A stretch of 5,142 bases of DNA from Allosphingosinicella sp. (GTDB lineage: Bacteria; Pseudomonadota; Alphaproteobacteria; Sphingomonadales; Sphingomonadaceae). Where the stretch lies: positions 1-5,142 of the forward strand of contig JASLBD010000138.1 in NCBI GenBank assembly GCA_030146745.1. The letters are read 5' to 3'. Numbering within the stretch: the stretch's first letter is position 1; each line of letters begins with the position of its first letter. The translations under genes and the position numbers were made by a program. Below the pieces are notes generated by a model. That model saw only the letters and a program-made list of their open reading frames with translations, was not told where the DNA came from and did not search any database. Positions 1 to 5,142 of the stretch are shown here, in pieces.

Positions 1-63
1 GACGGCCCCGACGAGGTCCACAACCGCGCCATCGCCCGGATCGAGTTTTCCAAACATGCGTAG
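1..63 (+). CDS. Acyl-CoA dehydrogenase, C-terminal end (partial)
   Basis: Reading from base 1, 20 codons run to a TAG at 61-63 and give DGPDEVHNRAIARIEFSKHA. The string GPDEVH followed by IAR is typical of the extreme C-terminus of flavin-dependent acyl-CoA dehydrogenases, where the Asp-Glu-Val-His stretch lies near the FAD/substrate site just before the chain ends. Such enzymes introduce the alpha-beta double bond into acyl-CoA thioesters and pass electrons to electron-transfer flavoprotein. Only the tail is present, so subfamily and substrate cannot be told. It points the same way as the three dehydrogenases downstream and suggests that the cluster serves acyl-CoA-linked catabolism. The family call rests on one short but characteristic motif. 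Confidence 0.72.
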   Translation, partial: DGPDEVHNRAIARIEFSKHA

Positions 64-67
64 CTCT

Positions 68-171
68 CCCTCTCCCCGGGGGGGAGAGGGTCGGGGCGAG
101 GGGGCTCCGGGTCCGATGCTCTCCTCCACCGCCCGACCCCCACACCCTGCCCTCTCCCCAAGGGGAGAGGG
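68..171. repeat. Palindromic intergenic repeat, CCCTCTCCCC type
   Basis: This element fills the gap between the acyl-CoA dehydrogenase tail and the alcohol dehydrogenase. It has two hairpins with the same arms. CCCTCTCCCC (68-77) pairs with GGGGAGAGGG (81-90) across a GGG loop, and the same two arms recur at 150-159 and 162-171 around AA. Between them GGGTCGGG (88-95) can pair with CCCGACCC (132-139), so the whole element can fold as one larger structure. A related hairpin lies at 5073-5093. No T-tract follows either hairpin, so a classical intrinsic terminator is not supported. It is probably a dispersed REP-like element; copy number elsewhere in the genome is unknown. Confidence 0.8.
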
Positions 172-172
172 G
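162..172 (+). promoter_or_regulatory. Shine-Dalgarno sequence inside a repeat arm
   Basis: The purine run GGGGAGAGGGG just before the ATG at 175 includes GGAG (164-167), seven bases from the start codon. This run is also the 3' arm of the second repeat hairpin (pairing with 150-159). The ribosome-binding site of the alcohol dehydrogenase therefore appears to be supplied by the repeat and could be hidden when the hairpin forms in mRNA. The placement is seen directly; any effect on translation is inferred. Confidence 0.6.
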
Positions 173-174
173 CA

Positions 175-1260
175 ATGAAAGCCGCCATCCTCCGCGCCCC
201 GGGCGCCCCGCTCGCCATCGAGCAGGCGACCCTCGACCGCCCCGGCCCCCGCGAAGTCCTGATCCGCACCGCCGCCTGCGGCCTGTGCCACAGCGACCTC
301 CACTTCATCGAGGGCACCTACCCCCATCCCCTGCCCTGCATCCCCGGCCACGAGGCGGCGGGCGTGGTCGAGGCGGTAGGGAGCGAGGTCCGAACGGTGA
401 AGGTCGGCGACCATGTCGTCACCTGCCTCTCGGCATTCTGCGGCCATTGCGAATATTGCGTGACGGGGCGGATGTCTCTCTGCCCCGGCGGCGACACCCG
501 GCGGGCCAGAGGGGCGGCGCCGCGCATCACCGCCGAGGACGGAAGCGCGATCAACCAGATGCTCAACCTCTCCGGCTTCGCCGAGGCGATGCTGGTCCAC
601 GAGCATGCCTGCGTCGCCATCGACCGCGACATGCCGCTCGACCGGGCCGCCGTGATCGGCTGCGCGGTGACGACCGGGGCCGGCACCATCTTCAACGCCT
701 GCAAGCTGGTGCCGGGCGAGACGGTGGCGGTGATCGGCTGCGGCGGAGTCGGCCTCGCCACGATCAACGCCGCGAGGATCGCCGGCGCCGGCCGCATCAT
801 CGCCGCCGATCCTGTCCCGGAGAAGCGCGAGCTCGCCCGCAAGCTCGGCGCCACCGACGTCCTCGATCCGATGGAGGAAGGCGCCGGCGCCCGGATCGTC
901 GAGATGACCGGAGGCGGAGTCGACCATGCCGTCGAGGCGGTCGGCCGCCCCGCCTCCGCCGCGCTCGCCGTCAAGGCGCTCCGCCGGGGCGGAACCGCGA
1001 CCATCCTCGGCATGATGCCGCTCGACCAGAAGGTCGGCCTGGGAGCGATGGACCTGCTCTCCGGCAAGAAGCTCCAGGGCGCCTTCATGGGCGCCAACCG
1101 ATTCCCGGTCGACATCCCCCGCCTCGTCGACTTCTACCTTCGCGGCCTGCTCGACCTCGACTCGATCGTCGCCGAGACGATCCCGCTCGAACGGGTCAAC
1201 GAAGGCTTCGAGCGGATGAAGCGCGGCGACGCGGCGAGATCGGTGGTGGTGTTCGAGTAG
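175..1260 (+). CDS. Zinc-dependent alcohol dehydrogenase (medium-chain, NAD-type)
   Basis: This 361-residue protein of the zinc-binding medium-chain dehydrogenase family is full length for the family. It should oxidise an alcohol to an aldehyde or ketone in the cytoplasm. The catalytic zinc ligands are C38 (in CGLCHSD), H59 with E60 (in PGHE) and C163 (in IGCAVTTG). The structural zinc lobe is intact as C89-x2-C92-x2-C95-x7-C103. The Rossmann fold has GCGGVG at 188-193, and D212 at the end of the second strand favours NAD(H) over NADP(H). Overall it resembles the class III-like alcohol dehydrogenases common in actinobacteria and alphaproteobacteria rather than glutathione-dependent formaldehyde dehydrogenase itself, being slightly shorter. 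The start at 175 gives a complete N-terminal strand (MKAAILRAPG) and has a purine-rich binding site. Substrate is unknown; neighbours suggest an alcohol intermediate of an acyl-CoA-linked pathway. Confidence 0.93.
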   Translation: MKAAILRAPGAPLAIEQATLDRPGPREVLIRTAACGLCHSDLHFIEGTYPHPLPCIPGHEAAGVVEAVGSEVRTVKVGDHVVTCLSAFCGHCEYCVTGRMSLCPGGDTRRARGAAPRITAEDGSAINQMLNLSGFAEAMLVHEHACVAIDRDMPLDRAAVIGCAVTTGAGTIFNACKLVPGETVAVIGCGGVGLATINAARIAGAGRIIAADPVPEKRELARKLGATDVLDPMEEGAGARIVEMTGGGVDHAVEAVGRPASAALAVKALRRGGTATILGMMPLDQKVGLGAMDLLSGKKLQGAFMGANRFPVDIPRLVDFYLRGLLDLDSIVAETIPLERVNEGFERMKRGDAARSVVVFE

Positions 1261-1263
1261 CTC

Positions 1264-1340
1264 GTCATCCCGGACTTGATCCGGGACCACCTTCTTGCGG
1301 GGGTGGAGAAGAAAAGGTGGATGCCGGATCAAGTCCGGCA
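1264..1340. repeat. Palindromic repeat, CCGGACTTGATCCGG type (copy 1)
   Basis: This element lies in the gap between the alcohol dehydrogenase and the first SDR. The left arm holds CCGGACTTGATCCGG (1270-1284) and the right arm its exact reverse complement (1324-1338). Each arm is itself a small hairpin: TCCCGGA (1268-1274) with TCCGGGA (1280-1286), and TGCCGGA (1322-1328) with TCCGGCA (1334-1340). CCACCTT (1287-1293) also pairs with AAGGTGG (1314-1320), extending the long stem. The 23 bases at 1264-1286 recur exactly at 2151-2173. The nested symmetry fits a dispersed REP-like element. No T-tract follows, so it is not a standard terminator. Confidence 0.85.
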
Positions 1341-1350
1341 GGACGGACTC

Positions 1351-1355
1351 AGGAG
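1351..1355 (+). promoter_or_regulatory. Ribosome-binding site fixing the first SDR's start
   Basis: AGGAG lies six bases upstream of the ATG at 1362. The reading frame is open far upstream through the alcohol dehydrogenase, so frame alone does not fix the start. This site, together with the protein beginning in normal SDR fashion (MSLFDLTGKVAVITG), settles it. Confidence 0.75.
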
Positions 1356-1361
1356 AAAGAA

Positions 1362-2090
1362 ATGTCCCTTTTCGACCTCACCGGCAAAGTCGCCGTGATC
1401 ACAGGCTCCTCGCGCGGCATCGGGCGCGCCATCGCCGAGGCGATGGCCGATCAGGGCGCCAGGGTGGTGATCTCGAGCCGCAAGGAAGAGGCCTGCCGCG
1501 AGGTCGCCGACTCGATCAACGCGAGGCACCCGGACGCCGCCATCGTCGTCCCCGCCAGCATCTCGTCGAAGGACGCCCTCCGCAACCTCGTCGACGAAAC
1601 CCGCCGCCAACTGGGCCGGATCGACATCCTCGTCTGCAACGCCGCCTCCAACCCCTATTACGGGCCGATGGGCGGGATCAGCGACGAACAGTTCCGCAAG
1701 ATCCTCGAGAACAACGTCATCGCCAATCACTGGCTCATACAGATGGTCGCCCCGGAGATGATCGAGCGCCGCTCCGGATCGATCGTCATCGTCAGCTCGA
1801 TCGGCGGCCTCAAGGCCTCGGCGGTGATCGGCGCCTACAACATCTCCAAGGCCGCCGACTTCCAGCTCGCCCGCAACCTCGCCGCCGAGTTCGGCCCCCA
1901 CCAGGTCCGGGTCAATTGCATCGCGCCGGGACTGATCCGCACCGACTTCGCCCGCGCCCTGTGGGAGAATCCGGACACTCTGAAGATGGTCACGGCCCAC
2001 ACGCCTTTGCAGCGCATCGGCGAGCCGGAGGAGATTGCGGGGGCCGCGGTGTTCCTGGCCTCGGACGCTTCGACCTTCGTAACGGGGTAG
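1362..2090 (+). CDS. SDR family oxidoreductase, C-terminally truncated by TAG
   Basis: This is a classical short-chain dehydrogenase/reductase of 242 residues as it stands. The cofactor motif TGSSRGIG is at 14-21, and R40 after the second strand (VVISSR) suggests NADP(H). NAA is at 93-95, the structural asparagine is probably N118, and S146, Y159 and K163 form the catalytic set (YxxxK). The string CNAASNPYYGP recalls the DHRS4-like carbonyl reductase/retinol dehydrogenase branch, a weak hint about substrate. All catalytic residues are intact. The oddity is the end: TAG at 2088-2090 falls right after TFVTG, where SDRs usually continue Q-x-x-x-VDGG, and that tail is still encoded after the stop. 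The final beta strand, normally part of the core sheet and oligomer contacts, would be lost. It may be a recent pseudogene, a tolerated truncation or a sequence error. Confidence 0.85.
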   Translation: MSLFDLTGKVAVITGSSRGIGRAIAEAMADQGARVVISSRKEEACREVADSINARHPDAAIVVPASISSKDALRNLVDETRRQLGRIDILVCNAASNPYYGPMGGISDEQFRKILENNVIANHWLIQMVAPEMIERRSGSIVIVSSIGGLKASAVIGAYNISKAADFQLARNLAAEFGPHQVRVNCIAPGLIRTDFARALWENPDTLKMVTAHTPLQRIGEPEEIAGAAVFLASDASTFVTG

Positions 2091-2135
2091 GCGATCGTGG
2101 TGGACGGGGGCAGCACGACAGGCGTGGGCTTGTAA
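2088..2135 (+). other. In-frame TAG and stranded SDR C-terminal tail
   Basis: After TAG (2088-2090) the same frame reads AIVVDGGSTTGVGL and then TAA (2133-2135). VDGG is the conserved C-terminal SDR motif, so these 14 codons are the rest of the first SDR, which would be 257 residues long if the TAG were a sense codon. CAG (Gln, a common residue here) differs from TAG by one transition. The acyl-CoA dehydrogenase, the alcohol dehydrogenase and the sulfatase-like gene all end in TAG, so general reassignment of TAG in this genome is unlikely. Confidence 0.9.
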
Positions 2136-2150
2136 CGAGGCGGAGGAACC

Positions 2151-2242
2151 GTCATCCCGGACTTGATCCGGGATCCATGAACACCGCCGCCGGTGAGTTC
2201 CCGCCCTCCGTGTTCATGGATTCCGGCTTTCGCCGGAACGAC
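2151..2242. repeat. Palindromic repeat, CCGGACTTGATCCGG type (copy 2)
   Basis: This element fills most of the gap between the two SDR genes. Its first 23 bases are identical to 1264-1286 and form the same hairpin (TCCCGGA 2155-2161 with TCCGGGA 2167-2173). ATCCATGAACAC (2173-2184) pairs exactly with GTGTTCATGGAT (2210-2221). The right end is a different hairpin from copy 1: TTCCGGC (2221-2227) and GCCGGAA (2232-2238) around TTTC. The outer ends, GTCATCCCGG and CCGGAACGAC, are imperfect reverse complements (8 of 10). The element ends directly against the Shine-Dalgarno of the second SDR (GGAG at 2243-2246, seven bases before its ATG). Confidence 0.85.
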
Positions 2243-2253
2243 GGAGAAGGATC

Positions 2254-3039
<786 letters not shown>

Positions 3040-3052
3040 GGGCGTCCCGGGG

Positions 3053-4984
3053 CTATTCCCGCGCCAGCCACCTTTGCCGGTTCCATTCGCCGATCAGCGC
3101 ATCCGCCCGCGCCTTATCGGAACTGCCCGGCTTCAGGTCGGAATAGCGCACCCGCCGGCCGCTTTCGCTGAACCCCACTTCCTCCGTCTCGAGCTGGAAG
3201 GTCGTCCAGACCTCGCCCGCCGCCGCCAGCCCGATCGCCGCGGGCGCTCCGAGCCGGCTGACGTGCTGGAACACCGGGCCTCGCCGCTCCGGCACCTTGG
3301 CGCCGAGGGAGCGAAGGATCAGCGAGCGATAGTCGGCGAGCCCGATCGGCCGCGGAATCGATATCCCCGGCCGGCTCAGGATCAGCGGGATCTGGGTCTG
3401 CTGGCGGTTGATGACATGGCCGTGGCCGAGAAAGGCGTCGTCGAACAGGGACTCGCCGTGATCCGCGGTGACCAGAAGCAGCGTATCCTCCCACACCCCG
3501 AGCCGCTTCAGCCGCTCGACGAGCTGGCCGATCAGCCAGTCGTCATAGGCGATCGCGTTCCAATAGGTGCGCTCGACCCAGCCCTTGTTGGCGTGGCCGA
3601 TCTCGCCGCGCGGGATCGGCCGCCCCGGCACGATCTGGGGCATGCCCGGATGGTGGTAGGGGAAATGCGCTTCCTGGAAGTTGAGATAGGCGAAGGTCGG
3701 CCGCCGCCAGCCTTCCGCCGAGCCGAACGCGCCGTCGAAGGCGCGAAGCACCTTCTTCCCGTCGAGCAGAAGCGACGCCGTGGCGGCGAAGCTGAAGGCG
3801 CGCTCCGATTTGAGGGTCTCGGCATCGATGAAGACGTCGGCCGTCTCCCGCATTCCGGCCGTCTCGGCGATCCCGCCGAACCGCTCCGCCTGCCCGGAAA
3901 AGACGCCGACCCTGTAGCCGTTCGCCTTGAAATCCCGGAACAGGGACGGAGCGCCGGGGCGCGGAGCGAGCGCTCCGCCGAACAGGCTCTTCAGGGATTC
4001 GGTGGTGAAGCCGACATGGCTGTAGGCCTCGCGGGCGTAGCTTCCGTCGCGCGCGAGCGCGTTCATCGCCGGAGTCAGCGGCCGTCCGTCCACCCTCTTG
4101 CCGACCGCGTCGCCGCGGACGCTCTCGAGGACGACGAGGACGACGTGCTTCCTGTCGGGAATGACGGGCGCCGGGAAGCCCGCCGGCCCGCCCTCGAAGC
4201 GGAAGTCGCCGCCATAGCCGTCCTCGTCGACGCCGTTGTTGGGCAGGTCGAGAACGAACGGGTGCCGCGATGCGTCGAACGGCGCGAGGTCGCGCTGCGG
4301 CGTGAACCAGCTATAGCCGTCGCGGTCGAAATCGCTCGCCCGGCCCAGCCCCTGCTGGGCGAGGCCCGGAGCGGTGAAGCGGGCGAGGCCGTAGCGCGGG
4401 TCCGGCTCGCCGCCCGCCGCGTAGAGCAGGAAGGGCAAAGGCAAGGCGAGCCAGAGCAGGTGCCGCCATTTCAGCGCCGGCGTCGGCACCGTCTCCGGAA
4501 GCCGGCGCCGCCCGAGCCTCAGCGCGAGCCACCAGGCCAGGACCGCGCCCGCCGCGGCGACCAGCATCAGAGCCGCCTCGCTCGCCACGTACAGGGCTGC
4601 CTCGGCGAGGCTTCCGCCGCCCAGGCTCTTGATCAGCTCGAAACCGAGCGCGTCGCTGAAATAGCTCAGCGCCTCGAACTTGGCGATCAGGGCCGCGGCG
4701 AACCCGCCGACCGCGAAGAACAGGAAGTTGAGGAGGAAGACCGGGCTGTCCCGCCGCCGCCGGTGCAACGCCCGGATGAGCAGGTAGAGCAGCCCGATCA
4801 GAAGCGCGTGGGCGGGCAGCAAGGCGGCGAGGAACAGTCCCGCCTCCAACGGCCCGTCGATCACGTGCGACGCCCCGAACCCGCCCGCGAAAATGCCGTA
4901 CTTGCGCTCGACCAGCGCAGCCTCGAGCGCGAGCGTGACGAGGAAGGCCAAAGCGAGCGGCCACCAGGGCTTGAGGCGGGACAT
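3053..4984 (-). CDS. Membrane-anchored sulfatase-like hydrolase/transferase
   Basis: This 643-residue inner-membrane protein has hydrophobic segments near 8-24, 47-70, 82-101, 130-153 and 175-191. Arginine clusters after segments 2 and 4 (RALHRRRR, RLGRRR) fit a cytoplasmic N-terminus and a periplasmic C-terminal domain, the LTA-synthase plan. The alkaline-phosphatase-superfamily domain starts near 279: HVVLVVLESVRGD gives metal ligand E287, GFTTESLKSLFGG places T327 where sulfatases have the formylglycine cysteine, H440 lies in AHFPYHHP, and VTADHGES gives D508 and H509, followed by GHGH at 520-523. A threonine nucleophile is more typical of phosphoglycerol or phosphoethanolamine transferases than of true sulfatases; the substrate is unknown. 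Residues 218-260 hold an acidic DxDxDG-type stretch. The ATG at 4984 is the only start, since an in-frame TAG lies 36 bases upstream with no alternative between; no good Shine-Dalgarno is visible. It converges on the second SDR. Confidence 0.88.
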   Translation of the reverse strand: MSRLKPWWPLALAFLVTLALEAALVERKYGIFAGGFGASHVIDGPLEAGLFLAALLPAHALLIGLLYLLIRALHRRRRDSPVFLLNFLFFAVGGFAAALIAKFEALSYFSDALGFELIKSLGGGSLAEAALYVASEAALMLVAAAGAVLAWWLALRLGRRRLPETVPTPALKWRHLLWLALPLPFLLYAAGGEPDPRYGLARFTAPGLAQQGLGRASDFDRDGYSWFTPQRDLAPFDASRHPFVLDLPNNGVDEDGYGGDFRFEGGPAGFPAPVIPDRKHVVLVVLESVRGDAVGKRVDGRPLTPAMNALARDGSYAREAYSHVGFTTESLKSLFGGALAPRPGAPSLFRDFKANGYRVGVFSGQAERFGGIAETAGMRETADVFIDAETLKSERAFSFAATASLLLDGKKVLRAFDGAFGSAEGWRRPTFAYLNFQEAHFPYHHPGMPQIVPGRPIPRGEIGHANKGWVERTYWNAIAYDDWLIGQLVERLKRLGVWEDTLLLVTADHGESLFDDAFLGHGHVINRQQTQIPLILSRPGISIPRPIGLADYRSLILRSLGAKVPERRGPVFQHVSRLGAPAAIGLAAAGEVWTTFQLETEEVGFSESGRRVRYSDLKPGSSDKARADALIGEWNRQRWLARE

Positions 4985-5072
4985 TGGGAAGGCCTGTAGC
5001 GAGCGGCTATTGCGAAACGCCTAAAGCGGGCCAGGCCGTATCAACATTCAGGGCCCCGCTCAGTGCAGTCCC

Positions 5073-5093
5073 CCTCTCCCCGGCGGGGAGAGG
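5073..5093. repeat. Hairpin of the CCCTCTCCCC repeat type
   Basis: CCTCTCCCC (5073-5081) pairs with GGGGAGAGG (5085-5093) around GGC, a nine-base-pair stem. The arms match those of the hairpins at 68-90 and 150-171, so it is a further member of that family. It lies upstream of the sulfatase-like gene, about 90 bp before its start. No T-tract follows on either strand. Confidence 0.75.
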
Positions 5094-5102
5094 ATGAGCA
5101 GG

Positions 5103-5127
5103 TGCGGATGTCCCCCGGACATCTGCA
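5103..5127. repeat. Second inverted repeat, GATGTCC-CCC-GGACATC
   Basis: GATGTCC (5107-5113) pairs with GGACATC (5117-5123) around CCC. The flanking TGC (5103-5105) and GCA (5125-5127) extend the stem across one G-T position. It sits 10 bp beyond the hairpin at 5073-5093 and may belong to the same compound element, which then runs off the window (5128-5142, ending GCCGGGGGCA). It is of a different family from the other repeats here. Function is unknown. Confidence 0.65.
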
Positions 5128-5142
5128 GCCATGCCGGGGGCA

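Noticed and set aside
68..171. A rho-independent terminator for the acyl-CoA dehydrogenase.
   Set aside because: The hairpins are strong, but no T-rich tract follows either one, and the same sequence recurs as a repeat upstream of another gene.
285..1361. A 5' extension of the first SDR's frame through the alcohol dehydrogenase gene.
   Set aside because: The extension overlaps the alcohol dehydrogenase in another frame, is low-complexity Arg/Pro/Gly, and the SDR has a normal N-terminus and ribosome-binding site at 1362.
5016..5044. A possible promoter for the sulfatase-like gene: TTGATA on the minus strand (5039-5044) with GGCGTT 17 bases further on.
   Set aside because: The -35-like box is acceptable but the -10-like box is poor. 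One six-base match in this much sequence is expected by chance.
5073..5127. A start of a CRISPR array or other regular repeat array at the window end.
   Set aside because: The two palindromes differ in sequence, and there are no regularly spaced direct repeats with unique spacers.

Overview
The window is GC-rich, with strong G/C preference at third codon positions. Its intergenic gaps are packed with palindromic repeats of types familiar from alphaproteobacteria, and the proteins resemble those of that group. A sphingomonad-like alphaproteobacterium (Sphingomonadales) is my best guess. This rests on overall look and memory, not on a marker gene.

Layout. Positions 1-3039 carry four genes on the + strand: the last 20 codons of an acyl-CoA dehydrogenase (1-63), a zinc-dependent medium-chain alcohol dehydrogenase (175-1260), a first short-chain dehydrogenase/reductase (SDR, 1362-2090) and a second SDR (2254-3039). 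All are oxidoreductases, and together they look like part of a catabolic cluster that oxidises an alcohol or hydroxyacyl substrate and feeds an acyl-CoA oxidation route. The substrate cannot be read from the sequence. The two SDRs differ at the cofactor-selecting position: arginine, suggesting NADP(H), in the first, and aspartate, suggesting NAD(H), in the second. Each of the three gaps (about 100-120 bp) is almost filled by a palindromic repeat that ends at or within about 10 bp of the next gene's Shine-Dalgarno sequence.

Positions 3053-4984 (- strand) encode a 643-residue inner-membrane protein with five predicted membrane segments and a periplasmic alkaline-phosphatase-superfamily domain of the sulfatase/LTA-synthase type. 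A threonine sits where sulfatases carry the modified cysteine. This gene converges on the second SDR with only 13 bp between the stop codons. Its upstream region (4985-5142) carries more palindromic repeats and no promoter I can defend.

The most notable observation is in the first SDR. An in-frame TAG (2088-2090) cuts the protein at 242 residues, yet the same frame continues for 14 codons that spell the normal SDR C-terminus (AIVVDGG...) to a TAA at 2133-2135. One C-to-T change from CAG would explain it. A second notable point is an acidic, calcium-loop-like segment without cysteines, placed between the last membrane segment and the catalytic domain of the sulfatase-like protein. I found no CRISPR array, RNA gene, insertion sequence or clearly novel multi-gene system.
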